In this document: piece by piece, positions 46,158 through 54,501 of the stretch
Layout of the letters: every line of letters starts with the position of its first letter
Position numbering within the stretch: position 1 is the stretch's first letter
Source: Ktedonobacter robiniae
Lineage (GTDB): Bacteria; Chloroflexota; Ktedonobacteria; Ktedonobacterales; Ktedonobacteraceae
Assembly: GCF_016587375.1 (NCBI RefSeq)
Contig: NZ_BNJG01000001.1
Location: forward strand, 2,728,001 to 2,792,000
DNA length: 64,000 nt
Direction: 5' to 3'
Program-made: the position numbers and the translations under genes
Notes under the pieces: generated by a model
Databases searched by the model: none
Told to the model about the DNA's origin: nothing
The model's input: only the letters and a program-made list of their open reading frames with translations

Positions 46158-46325
46158 GCATTATCCGCCCATGAAATCGAATTTATGGAAAGAGATTGAG
46201 GATGGTGGAAGTGGCTCTGGGAAGCCCTCGAAAACTCTACCTTTCTGCGTGTCGCATAGTACATTTCGCGTTGCCTGTACTATAGCCTGCCATGCGTGTG
46301 TGATATACTGAAATTGTAGTCGCGA

Positions 46326-47828
46326 ATGTCTGAACAAGCGGCCTTTTTTGCTATGGAACAGTCACCTCTTCCTCGCGCTTGTTATTCTAAACCAGAGGAT
46401 TTTTTGCTTATGATGAAACTTGATGGAGCGATATCGCCAGAGAATACGCTCTTTGTATTGCTGTGCTTTGAGGGACCAGATATCTACTCGACGGCTGGCG
46501 GCCTGGGGACACGCATCGCTGAGCTCAGTGATGCATTGGCAACGCAGGGGTATACGACCCACCTTATCTATATTGGCGATTCTCAGAAGCCTAGTGTTGA
46601 GCACCGTATTGAGGGGCGTTTGATTCTCAAGCGCTGGTCTCAGTGGGTAAGCCAGTATTATCCCAATGGTGTCTATGATGGTGAGGAACAGAAGCTCTAT
46701 GACTACAACGAGAGCGTTCCCTATCATATCTATAGTGAAATTGTGCGCCCCGCCGCCGCCGAAGGCAAAATGGTCGTGATTATGGGTGAGGACTGGCATA
46801 CTGCTGAAGCGATGATGCGCACCTCCGACCTGTTGCACTGGTTTGGCCTGCGCCAGCGAACCCTCATGCTGTGGAACCTTAACAGCTTGATGTCGCTGCA
46901 TCGTATCGACTGGGGACGCCTCAATTTTGTGACGACGCTGTGTACCGTTAGTAAGTATATGAAGCATAAAATGTGGAATTACAGCGTCAATCCTTTGGTG
47001 ATCCCCAATGGTATTCCAGCGCGCTATTTGCAGCCAGTGGACCAGGACGCTGTGACGCGCCTGCGCGCCGTGGCCCGGCAAAATGACCCACGTCGTTTCT
47101 TCCTCTTCAAAATTGGTCGCTTCGATCCCGACAAACGCTGGATGATGGCTATCGAGGCTGCGGCTCGCTTAAAAGAGAGTGGTCATCCGGTAACGCTTTT
47201 TGTGCGCGGTGGTATCGAACCTCATGGTGCGGATGTGCTACGTCATGCCTATCATCGTGGCCTGGTCATTCGCGACATCGAAGCCAAGCGCCCCAACTTG
47301 CAGCAGTGTATCGACCTGATTGAGCAGGCTGGCCCCGCCGATGTCTACAATCTGCGCTTCTTCCTTCCCGAAGAGTTTGTGCGTGTGGCGTACGCCGCCG
47401 CCGATGCAACGCTTGCTAATAGCGGCCACGAGCCATTCGGCCTGGTGGCCCTGGAGGTCATGGCTGCGCAGGGTATCGCGGTGACTGGCTCTACCGGTGA
47501 GGATTACGCTATCTCCTTCGAGAATGCAATTGTGACTGAGACCGAGGACCCCGATGAGATCGTCGGTTATCTCCTCTACATGCAGCGCCATCCCGAGGAG
47601 CAGGAGCGCATTCGCCAGGGAGGCTATCGCACCTCCTCGCAGTTTGTCTGGGACCGTGTCATTGCCAATCTGGTGAGCAAGCTTGAGTTCCTGGCTCGCA
47701 AACAGAATGTGCCGCTGCTGCCAATACAGGCAAATGCAGCTTTACATGCTCCAAGCGCGCCCCAGATTAGTAACACAAAGCCAGCTTCGCAGGCGGAGGA
47801 AAAGGTCGCGGAGAAGCATGGCGTCTAG
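46326..47828 (+). CDS. GT4-type glycosyltransferase, glycogen-synthase-like
   Basis: 500 residues of GT-B fold. The N-terminal domain has STAGGLGTRIAELSDAL, the nucleotide-sugar-binding loop seen in starch/glycogen synthases and GT4 enzymes. Later come VSKYMKHKMW, NPLVIPNGI, FKIGRFDPDKRWM and GHEPFGLVALEVMAAQGIAV (EX7E). The GH57 hydrolase starts 18 nt downstream. Such pairs occur in archaeal and bacterial alpha-glucan clusters, so the pair probably builds and trims an alpha-glucan or glycoconjugate. The start is uncertain, since no clear ribosome-binding site precedes 46326. Confidence 0.82.
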   Translation: MSEQAAFFAMEQSPLPRACYSKPEDFLLMMKLDGAISPENTLFVLLCFEGPDIYSTAGGLGTRIAELSDALATQGYTTHLIYIGDSQKPSVEHRIEGRLILKRWSQWVSQYYPNGVYDGEEQKLYDYNESVPYHIYSEIVRPAAAEGKMVVIMGEDWHTAEAMMRTSDLLHWFGLRQRTLMLWNLNSLMSLHRIDWGRLNFVTTLCTVSKYMKHKMWNYSVNPLVIPNGIPARYLQPVDQDAVTRLRAVARQNDPRRFFLFKIGRFDPDKRWMMAIEAAARLKESGHPVTLFVRGGIEPHGADVLRHAYHRGLVIRDIEAKRPNLQQCIDLIEQAGPADVYNLRFFLPEEFVRVAYAAADATLANSGHEPFGLVALEVMAAQGIAVTGSTGEDYAISFENAIVTETEDPDEIVGYLLYMQRHPEEQERIRQGGYRTSSQFVWDRVIANLVSKLEFLARKQNVPLLPIQANAALHAPSAPQISNTKPASQAEEKVAEKHGV

Positions 47829-47846
47829 TTTTGAGAGGACGGTTTT

Positions 47847-49274
47847 ATGGTCGCGGATGTCGCGCTCTATACCGTAGTCCATCAACCTCGCCGTTTAAAG
47901 CTCCCCGCGCAACCTATACCGCGCGGGGCCTCCCTTGAGGATATCGCTCGTTGCCTCTTCGATGAGGCGTTAAATGAGCGCTATTTTCGACAGGTTGCTC
48001 AGAACTGTTATTATCCAGCTACAAGGATGTTCCTGGACCTGGTTCGTCATGGCCTGCGTTTGTCTATTGGTTTCTCTCTCTCGTTCCTCCAACAAGCTCA
48101 GGCGTGGGAGCCATCCTTGCTGGATCTCTTCCGCGAACTGGTGGCGGAAGAGCGTGTTGAATTATTGGGCGTTGAACCCTATCATAGCCTGCTTTTCCTC
48201 TTCGATCTGCCTGCCTTTGAGGCCAGTATGCGCAAGATGGCTGAGGACCTTCATACAATTTTTGGCAAGCGTCCACGCATTGTGGATAGCACTGAACTGG
48301 CTATGTCGGCCCCACTATACAATGCTCTGGATGCCGCTGGTTTTCAAGGCGCGCTAATGGATGGGCAGGCGCATATCCTGGGCTGGCGTGACTGTACCTA
48401 TCTCTATCGTTATGGTGATGAGGGAGCCTATGCGCGCCCGATTGCCGCCAGGCGCCTGAGAGCGAGAGAGGAGCGTTCATCACATGCTCCGCTCTTGTTT
48501 GCCCGCCATCGCCAGTTGAGTGATGATATCGGCGTACGCTTCAGTGATATACGCTGGTCCGATTTCCCCCTCTATGCCACCACATATGCCTCATGGTTGG
48601 CTCAGACCTCTGGTGAACAACTGGTGCTGGGCTGGGACTTCGAGACATTTGGTGAGCGCCATAGTCGCGGAAGCGGTATCTTCGACTTTTTGCGCGCCCT
48701 TCCAGGCGAGCTAGAGCACGTTGGGATACAGACGCATACGCTAAGTGAGTTGGGCGAGCGTCACCTGGCGGGGGCACATTATCTGCCACTTCCGGTCACG
48801 CCAGCGCTACAAGGTGGCTCGCTCGATCCCGAAGGTGGCTCAGAGTATGTAGCAACCTCCGCGCAGCGGCGCCTGCTCCAGTTGATGAGCGCAGTCCATA
48901 ATATGGCTCGCCTGACCGAGCAGCCCGCACTAGTCGATATTGCTCACTGGTTGAGCCAAGTGGATCACCTACGTTATGCCGATGTCAGCGCCCAGATCGC
49001 GCCGTTTCTTCCTCGTGAATGGCGGCACCTGGAAGTTCCTGAGCTAATCTATGAGCAACAGCAGGTATACCTGAACACGCTGCACGCGATGGAGCCCTAT
49101 CTTCCAGCCCGTGCGGCCCGTCGTGTTAAACCTCGTGCGCGTCCCTTAAAGAGGCAACACGCTCCTGTTGACGCTGATGTGCTCCAGGAGGAGGCTTCAT
49201 TTGCGACGCCTAAACCTCGCCCCAGGAGGCGCCAGCGCGAGCTGGCTGCTCCTACCCCACCTCTGAAGAGCTAA
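47847..49274 (+). CDS. Glycoside hydrolase family 57-like protein
   Basis: 475 residues. GH57 features are seen: the strand VELLGVEPYHSLL, the pre-catalytic region RPRIVDSTELAMSAPLY where the nucleophile Glu may lie, and LVLGWDFETFGERHSRGSG, matching the DYETFGEH motif with the acid/base Asp. The N-terminal histidine region is less typical. A basic Arg/Pro-rich C-terminal tail of about 45 residues is added. Likely an alpha-amylase-type or debranching activity on the glucan made by the preceding glycosyltransferase. ATG 47847 with GAGAGGAC upstream. Confidence 0.8.
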   Translation: MVADVALYTVVHQPRRLKLPAQPIPRGASLEDIARCLFDEALNERYFRQVAQNCYYPATRMFLDLVRHGLRLSIGFSLSFLQQAQAWEPSLLDLFRELVAEERVELLGVEPYHSLLFLFDLPAFEASMRKMAEDLHTIFGKRPRIVDSTELAMSAPLYNALDAAGFQGALMDGQAHILGWRDCTYLYRYGDEGAYARPIAARRLRAREERSSHAPLLFARHRQLSDDIGVRFSDIRWSDFPLYATTYASWLAQTSGEQLVLGWDFETFGERHSRGSGIFDFLRALPGELEHVGIQTHTLSELGERHLAGAHYLPLPVTPALQGGSLDPEGGSEYVATSAQRRLLQLMSAVHNMARLTEQPALVDIAHWLSQVDHLRYADVSAQIAPFLPREWRHLEVPELIYEQQQVYLNTLHAMEPYLPARAARRVKPRARPLKRQHAPVDADVLQEEASFATPKPRPRRRQRELAAPTPPLKS

Positions 49275-49276
49275 CA

Positions 49277-49315
49277 AAGAAGCCCGGCAGGTAACCTCCT
49301 GCCGGGCTTCTTTTT
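49277..49315 (+). terminator. Intrinsic terminator after GH57
   Basis: 15-bp arms (AAGAAGCCCGGCAGG and complement) with a 6-nt loop and T-run. Confidence 0.92.
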
Positions 49316-49362
49316 GTTTAACCTCATATGCACGGTGCTTTTTTAGATGTCTGCCCTGGTAA

Positions 49363-49413
49363 GAGGTGTGGAGGATGTTGGGAGCCGCAGGCTCCCAACA
49401 TCCTCCACACCTC
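49363..49413. repeat. Second, longer hairpin beyond the GH57 terminator
   Basis: Perfect 24-bp arms, loop GCA, only 47 nt after a complete canonical terminator. Its role as a further terminator for GH57 is therefore not obvious. No gene lies between. Confidence 0.85.
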
Positions 49414-49659
49414 CTCTAAAGCGAGTGCCGCAGGCGCGAGAAGTCATTTAAGAATGTGCATATGATGTTATCTATTGCCCAAAAGTAAGTATAAAGGTTT
49501 ACCTGCTTTAATCATGTACTTATGCATAAGCTATGGTTAAAAATTGCTGTGCTTTACCATATTACTTTTCACCCAGTTGATGGCGGAAAATTGACGAGCG
49601 CATCCACATCGTTTAGACTCATTCCCAGTAGGTAGTTTATTGTAGTAATGAGGTAGGTT
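49414..49659. other. AT-rich upstream region of the transglycosylase
   Basis: No ORF or strong structure beyond AT-rich promoter-like DNA was seen. Confidence 0.4.
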
Positions 49660-50727
49660 ATGTCGCAATTTCGCTCTCTCCCGTCGTTTAGCCGTGTGGA
49701 AGGGACTTCTACGGATGAAGTGACGACTGAGCGCCCTATTCACACCAATGCTCTCTTCCCTCCCATTACGTCCGCTGCCGCAGGCGATGGTGTCAATACG
49801 CAATCGGTTTCTGCGCCCAACACTACTACTCTTCCACCCCAGTACACAGGATCGCTCGCCCCCACATTTCAGCCAGGCACTACGACAACGGGTCCGATCC
49901 AGCCTGCTTCGACGCGTGTGCTCTATGATGTGGCAACGACGCAGGCCCTTGTTACCTCTGCCCTTCAGTCTGCACCCGAGCGGCAGACCGCCGCCACAAA
50001 ATATCTTGTAATCCCTGGCAAGAAGCCGAGAGCTTCGCGCCGGACGACCACGCTTCTGCCCGAGTCAGAGCGTCACACAGAAGACCTGAAGCCTGTGAGG
50101 AGGATTAACTCACAGCTCCGCTATGCAATTGTTCTAGGGGCGTTGTGCGGTGTGGTCCTGACCTCTTTGCTCTCCTTGACTCCTTTAGGTGGAGGGCAGA
50201 CCAGTAATCCATTGACGGATCTTATGAACTTGGCTCAGTCACCAATTAATAGTTGGAACGTTTCTCCTCACCAGGAGGATAAAGCTGCCAACCCCCCACA
50301 ATCGGCTGGCGTTCCGGCTGGTGTCCCATCACAGCTTTCGACCAATCAGTATGTACAGATCGCACGTGAGGCTGCGGCGAAGTATGGGATTAATCCTGAC
50401 TATTTTGTGCGCCAGATCTATTCCGAGAGCAGTTTTAACCCCAATGCAGTCTCGCCGGCGGGCGCGGTCGGTATCGCGCAGTTTCTTCCTTCTACCGCAG
50501 CGGGCCTGGGCTTCAATCCCTGGGACCCGGTGCAGGCGCTCTATGGAGCCGCCAAATATATGGCGCAGCTACGTGACCAGTGGGGTGGCGACTATGCCAA
50601 GGCCCTGGCCTCCTATAATGCTGGCTCTGGTACCGTGCAGAACGCGGTCAACCAGGGCGGGGCAAACTGGATGAATTATTTACCCGCCGAGACACGCAAC
50701 TACTTGACCAAAATCATGGGCATTTAA
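49660..50727 (+). CDS. Membrane-anchored lytic transglycosylase (SLT domain)
   Basis: 355 residues. A long polar N-terminus (about 145 residues) is followed by a membrane helix (YAIVLGALCGVVLTSLLSL) and a C-terminal SLT/goose-lysozyme-type domain (residues about 235-350). The catalytic Glu is in QIYSESSFNPNAVSPAGAVG, with further motifs GIAQFLPSTA and ALASYNAGSGTVQ. It cleaves peptidoglycan glycan strands outside the cell. ATG 49660 with a GAGGTAGG site upstream. The stop codon overlaps the following hairpin. Confidence 0.9.
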   Translation: MSQFRSLPSFSRVEGTSTDEVTTERPIHTNALFPPITSAAAGDGVNTQSVSAPNTTTLPPQYTGSLAPTFQPGTTTTGPIQPASTRVLYDVATTQALVTSALQSAPERQTAATKYLVIPGKKPRASRRTTTLLPESERHTEDLKPVRRINSQLRYAIVLGALCGVVLTSLLSLTPLGGGQTSNPLTDLMNLAQSPINSWNVSPHQEDKAANPPQSAGVPAGVPSQLSTNQYVQIAREAAAKYGINPDYFVRQIYSESSFNPNAVSPAGAVGIAQFLPSTAAGLGFNPWDPVQALYGAAKYMAQLRDQWGGDYAKALASYNAGSGTVQNAVNQGGANWMNYLPAETRNYLTKIMGI

Positions 50728-50785
50728 AAGGTCCCATACAAAAAGCCGGCAGAGCATTCTGCCGGCTTTTTGTATGGGACCTTTT
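50726..50785 (+). terminator. Terminator embedded in a long inverted repeat
   Basis: 28-bp perfect arms with a 4-nt loop, starting inside the stop codon at 50725-50727. The inner part is a canonical terminator (GCCGGCAGA / TCTGCCGGC then TTTTT), extended outwards by GGTCCCATAC and its complement. Confidence 0.9.
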
Positions 50786-50792
50786 GCTCTCC

Positions 50793-50822
50793 TTGACTTC
50801 TTCCTGTGCTACAACATACAAT
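50793..50822 (+). promoter_or_regulatory. Promoter of the paa-like operon
   Basis: TTGACT (50793-50798), 18-nt spacer, TACAAT (50817-50822), about 125 nt before paaA. Confidence 0.6.
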
Positions 50823-50824
50823 GG

Positions 50825-50844
50825 ATATGTCCATATGGAGATAT
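50825..50844. promoter_or_regulatory. Possible operator dyad at the paa-like promoter
   Basis: ATATGTCC-ATAT-GGAGATAT matches 7 of 8 as an inverted repeat and covers the predicted transcription start, so a bound repressor would block initiation. Confidence 0.4.
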
Positions 50845-50945
50845 ACTGGTGTGGTATGCTGAGGTAAGAGGATGGATGGTATGCTCTACCCATCTTCAAG
50901 GGCGGTTCCTGCTTGTTCAATGTAGACGAGAAGGAGTGACGAGTC

Positions 50946-51905
50946 ATGACCACCGCGATCCCAACGCTCCAGAGCGAGGAGGCTCTGCTGCAACGTATTC
51001 GCAAGCAACAGTTAATTGAATCGGTTGAGCATATGAGTCCGCTGTATCTTGAAGGAATCAAGCGTATCTTGACGGTCTCCGCCGATACTGAACTCATCAG
51101 CTCACCTGCCTACTATAATGCCGCTATTCACGCGCCCACCCTCAATGCCTTCGGCTCGGCGATCTCGATTATCCAGGACGAACTGGGCCATGCGCATATT
51201 GCCTACCGCCTTCTGCGCGACCTGGGGGTTAACACCGAAGAGCTGATCTTTGAGCGCGAGCCCGCCAAGTTTAAGTATCCTTACGCCTTTGATGTGCCGC
51301 TGGAGAGCTGGGTCGAACTGATCGTCGCGAATGCCTTCTATGATCGCGCGGGCTATACTCTCCTCAGCGATGTCTATCAAAGCACGACCTTTGGTCCCTG
51401 GAAGCGCGCCCTGCTCAAGGTTGATAAAGAGGAAACCTTCCACCTGCGGCATGGCGAGCAGTGGATGCGTCGCCTCAATAAAGATCGCGCAGGCCACGAG
51501 TTGCTGCAAAACGCGGTCAATTGGATGTTTCTATTGACGGTTGAGTGGTTTGGTCTCCCCGATACGATGAAAAAGCATACCGAGCAGCTGGAGTATGGCT
51601 TTAAGGGGCATAGCAACGACGAACTGCGTCAGATCTGGATGTCGACTGCGGTTCCCCTCTGCGAGGAGTTGCAACTCAAGGTGCCGGCTCACTACGATAC
51701 TGAGCAACAAAAGTATGTGATTGATTGTGCTTTTCCCGCCCATTTTGATGCCACGCGGAAGCGCTGGCTGCTAGAGGAGGGTCCCTGTACCTGGAACGAT
51801 GTGCTGGTGCGCTGGAAGGCCAGGGGACCCAGCAACGAGCGTTTTGTGGCGATGATCCAGCGGGGGAAGAAAGCCATGCTGCGCCAACTGGAGCAAGATG
51901 TATGA
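50946..51905 (+). CDS. paaA: PaaA-like catalytic subunit of a phenylacetyl-CoA epoxidase-type oxygenase
   Basis: 319 residues. PaaA is the diiron subunit that epoxidises phenylacetyl-CoA. Ferritin-like diiron motifs are present: IIQDELGHAHIAYRLL (ExxH) and KVDKEETFHLRHGEQ (the KEExFH segment). Further along, SNDELRQIWMSTAVPLCEEL matches the E. coli PaaA segment TNDELRQRF...VPQVEML. It heads six genes joined by 4-nt overlaps, except for the gap before paaC. AAGGAG lies 9 nt before ATG 50946. The native substrate is inferred from family only. Confidence 0.88.
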   Translation: MTTAIPTLQSEEALLQRIRKQQLIESVEHMSPLYLEGIKRILTVSADTELISSPAYYNAAIHAPTLNAFGSAISIIQDELGHAHIAYRLLRDLGVNTEELIFEREPAKFKYPYAFDVPLESWVELIVANAFYDRAGYTLLSDVYQSTTFGPWKRALLKVDKEETFHLRHGEQWMRRLNKDRAGHELLQNAVNWMFLLTVEWFGLPDTMKKHTEQLEYGFKGHSNDELRQIWMSTAVPLCEELQLKVPAHYDTEQQKYVIDCAFPAHFDATRKRWLLEEGPCTWNDVLVRWKARGPSNERFVAMIQRGKKAMLRQLEQDV

Positions 51906-52255
51906 CTACGATCTATCCCTCGCTCCAGGATCTTCCGCACGATCATCCAAGCTGCCCCGCGCTCTGGGACGCGCTACGTGACGTGATGGACCCGGAGCTA
52001 CCCATCAGCGTCGTGGATATGGGCCTGATTGTTGCCATTGAGCGGCACGGCTCGCACGTGGCCGTACAACTGACCTTTACAGCTATGGGCTGTCCCGCGA
52101 CCGACTTTATCCTTGAGGATGTGCGCGAGCGTCTGCTACGCGAGCTGGGGGTTGAGCAGGTGGAGATCGAGGTGGTCTGGGACCCGGCCTGGACGAAGGC
52201 TCGCTTGAGCGAGGAGGGAATTGATATTATGCGCACCTGGGGAGTCTCGGCATGA
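51902..52255 (+). CDS. paaD: PaaD N-terminal half (MIP18/DUF59 domain) as a separate gene
   Basis: 117 residues, only the DUF59/MIP18 domain: ALRDVMDPELPISVVDMGLI and LTFTAMGCPATDFIL with the family Cys. In E. coli and most bacteria PaaD is a single protein of about 165 residues whose C-terminus is a four-Cys zinc ribbon. Here the gene stops before the ribbon, which is encoded separately at 53302-53544. PaaD is thought to help assemble the oxygenase iron centre. 4-nt overlaps on both sides. Confidence 0.88.
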   Translation: MTTIYPSLQDLPHDHPSCPALWDALRDVMDPELPISVVDMGLIVAIERHGSHVAVQLTFTAMGCPATDFILEDVRERLLRELGVEQVEIEVVWDPAWTKARLSEEGIDIMRTWGVSA

Positions 52256-52500
52256 ATACGTCAATAGAGAACAGACAGGCGGAAGATGGGCATGCGCGCC
52301 GCGAGGCGCTCAATGATACGCGGGTCTGGTGTGTCTATGCCCGCCGCAAGTACGAAGAGCCGCTGCACGAGATCGGCAATGTCATGGCCGATGATGTCGA
52401 GCTGGCATGTGTGTATGCCCGCAGTATCTATGACGAGTTCGCCTGGATTGAGATGGTGCTTATCCCGCGTGACTGTATTGTGAGTGTTATCGCTTCGTGA
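52252..52500 (+). CDS. paaB: PaaB-like subunit
   Basis: 82 residues. The central part VWCVYARRKYEEPLHEIGNV followed by ELACVYARSIYDE and IEMVLIPRDCIVSV has the PaaB pattern (two related beta-alpha segments). PaaB bridges PaaAC heterodimers in the E. coli complex. It starts within the stop of the DUF59 gene and ends 28 nt before paaC. Confidence 0.78.
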   Translation: MNTSIENRQAEDGHARREALNDTRVWCVYARRKYEEPLHEIGNVMADDVELACVYARSIYDEFAWIEMVLIPRDCIVSVIAS

Positions 52501-52528
52501 TGCTTGTAGTGCTAGGAGGCTTGTATTT

Positions 52529-53305
52529 ATGACGACAACCATGCGTACCGATCACGCGGCCCTCTTCGCCGTGCTCTCATCGCTGGCCGATAATAAACAG
52601 GCCATTGGCCGTCGCTATGCCTTCTGGTGCAATGGCGCGCCGACGCTGGAGGCGGCTGTGGCGGCGGCGGCGATGACGCAGGACGAACTGGGACATGCGC
52701 GCACGCTCTATCCCTTGCTAGCAAACTTCACCCAGGCACAGGCCGATCCCGCCCAGGTCGAGCCAGAGACGCGCACGCTGAACTATGCGCTCTCCTTCCT
52801 GGATCATGATTTCGCGGGCTGGAGCGATTTTGTAGCGACCAACTTCCTGCTGGATACCGCGCTAACAACCTTTTTCGCGGCTGCGCAACGCTCAACCTAT
52901 GAGCCGCTAGGCGCGCGCGCGCGCAAAATTTTGTTGGAAGAGCGCATCCATGCCGCGCACGCCGATGGCTGGGTGCGACGCCTGATGAAGGCTGGCGGCG
53001 CGGTACGAGCGACGATGTCCGCCTCTCTCTTAGGACTCTGGGAGGAGACGCTCTGCTGGTTTGGTCCCGAGGATGATCCCGCGATGCAGCGCCTCTACCA
53101 GGAAGGCATCATTGACGCCACGCCTGATGTATTGCGCGCCCGCTTCCTGCATACGATCATGCCAACCTTGCAGGCCGTGGACTTTGAGGTGCAGGTTACC
53201 TTTGACTCAGAGAACAAGTCCTGGCGCGTCACGCAAGTGCTGCCCTGGGAGCGCTGGGATGTGGCGGCGCGCCGTTTGCGACCTCAGGGACAAGGAGCGC
53301 AGTGA
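52529..53305 (+). CDS. paaC: PaaC-like subunit that keeps ExxH diiron motifs
   Basis: 258 residues of ferritin-like fold. Canonical PaaC is a structural partner whose diiron ligands are lost (E. coli has LLGQAR at the first site). Here MTQDELGHARTLYPLL and LLEERIHAAHADGWVRRL both keep Glu and His in ExxH-type spacing, so this subunit could bind iron. AGGAGG lies 9 nt before ATG 52529, which is preferred to the frame opening at 52484. Confidence 0.78.
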   Translation: MTTTMRTDHAALFAVLSSLADNKQAIGRRYAFWCNGAPTLEAAVAAAAMTQDELGHARTLYPLLANFTQAQADPAQVEPETRTLNYALSFLDHDFAGWSDFVATNFLLDTALTTFFAAAQRSTYEPLGARARKILLEERIHAAHADGWVRRLMKAGGAVRATMSASLLGLWEETLCWFGPEDDPAMQRLYQEGIIDATPDVLRARFLHTIMPTLQAVDFEVQVTFDSENKSWRVTQVLPWERWDVAARRLRPQGQGAQ

Positions 53306-53544
53306 TGAAGCAGTTTCAGCTGGATCAGGCAGCAACGCAATCATTCTCTGCCGCTCAAGACCAGCGTGAGAGCGCGGTCGCCTGCCCCTTCTGTGCGTCG
53401 ACACAGACTGAACTTGATGCCTTGTTCGGCCAGCAACTGCTGACTGTGCAGTACTACTGTCATGCCTGTCATACGCCTTTTGAATATATTAAGGACGATG
53501 CTGTCCTCTACGACTATGTTGAGCGAAAGGACGAACTACTATGA
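53302..53544 (+). CDS. Detached PaaD zinc ribbon
   Basis: 80 residues. CPFCAS (residues about 31-36) and YYCHACHTPFEYIK (about 51-64) form a four-Cys ribbon in the same pattern as the PaaD C-terminus (CP.C....Y.C..C..PF.YFK). It is a stand-alone gene, two genes downstream of the DUF59 half, overlapping paaC and the hydratase gene by 4 nt each. It presumably acts in trans with the DUF59 protein. Confidence 0.82.
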   Translation: MMKQFQLDQAATQSFSAAQDQRESAVACPFCASTQTELDALFGQQLLTVQYYCHACHTPFEYIKDDAVLYDYVERKDELL

Positions 53545-54344
53545 CAACCACTTCCGAGCGCACTCTGGTAAACTATGCTGTCACTGATGGCGTCGCCGTC
53601 ATTGAGTTGAGCAATGCACCAGCCAACACCTATAGCTATGAGATGATGCGCCAACTGGATGAAGCTATCTTGCAGGCCCGCTTCGATGAGAACGCGCATG
53701 TCATCGTGATCCGGGGCGCGGGCGAGCGTTTCTTCTGTGCGGGAGCCGAGATCAGCATGCTCAATTCCGTCTCCCCCACCTACAAATACTATTTCTGCCT
53801 GCATGCCAATGAGACGCTCACCCGGCTGGAGCAGACGCCCAAGCTGGTGATTGCCGCGCTCAATGGGCATACCGTTGGTGGTGGCCTGGAGATTGCCCTG
53901 GCCTGTGATATTCGTATCGCGCGTCGTGGTGCGGGCCAGGTCGGATTGCCCGAGATCAACCTGGGCGTGCTGCCGGGAACGGGTGGCACGCAGCGTATGG
54001 CACGTGCCCTGCCCAAGAACAAGGCCATCGAGTATATGACCGAGGGCAAGCTAATGAGCTTCGAGGAGGCACAGGACCTGGGCCTGATTAACTATATCTA
54101 TGACTCCGAAGGCTACTGGGAGAAGGTTCTGGAGTATGCCAAAACCTTCTGCCCGCCGAACAAGGCCTCGCGCACTGTTGGGCGTATCAAGCGCTCCGTG
54201 CAGTCGGGGTCTGAGGTCGCCTTCTCCGAGGCCCTGGCCATCGAGCGCGAGTTACAGCAGCTCTGCTTCCAGAGCGAGGACGCCAAAGAGGGCATCAGCG
54301 CTTACATCGAGAAGCGAAAGGAGCGCAACTTTACCGGGCGCTAA
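53541..54344 (+). CDS. Enoyl-CoA hydratase/isomerase, last gene of the paa-like operon
   Basis: 267 residues of crotonase fold. The oxyanion-hole segments FFCAGAEISML and NGHTVGGGLEIALACD and the second acidic residue in GLPEINLGVLPGTGGTQ are intact, so an active hydratase or isomerase is expected. In phenylacetate pathways this position is held by PaaF/PaaG, which process the epoxide or oxepin product. Other paa genes (paaE, paaK, paaZ) are not present. A terminator follows at 54388. Confidence 0.9.
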   Translation: MTTTSERTLVNYAVTDGVAVIELSNAPANTYSYEMMRQLDEAILQARFDENAHVIVIRGAGERFFCAGAEISMLNSVSPTYKYYFCLHANETLTRLEQTPKLVIAALNGHTVGGGLEIALACDIRIARRGAGQVGLPEINLGVLPGTGGTQRMARALPKNKAIEYMTEGKLMSFEEAQDLGLINYIYDSEGYWEKVLEYAKTFCPPNKASRTVGRIKRSVQSGSEVAFSEALAIERELQQLCFQSEDAKEGISAYIEKRKERNFTGR

Positions 54345-54387
54345 TTTCTAGACATACACCCTTTTCCCGTTTTCTGCACTCTCATAC

Positions 54388-54437
54388 GCAAGCAGGAGAA
54401 CGTCAATGGCGACGTTCCCCTGCTTGCTCTTTTTGTT
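54388..54437 (+). terminator. Intrinsic terminator of the paa-like operon
   Basis: GCAAGCAGG and GAACGTC stems with one bulge pair to CCTGCTTGC and GACGTTC, then CTTTTTG. Confidence 0.88.
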
Positions 54438-54501
54438 ATGATAAGGGCTTGACCATGACGTTACGTCACGCTTTATACTCCTGTTTGAAAGGAGGTAGCA
54501 C

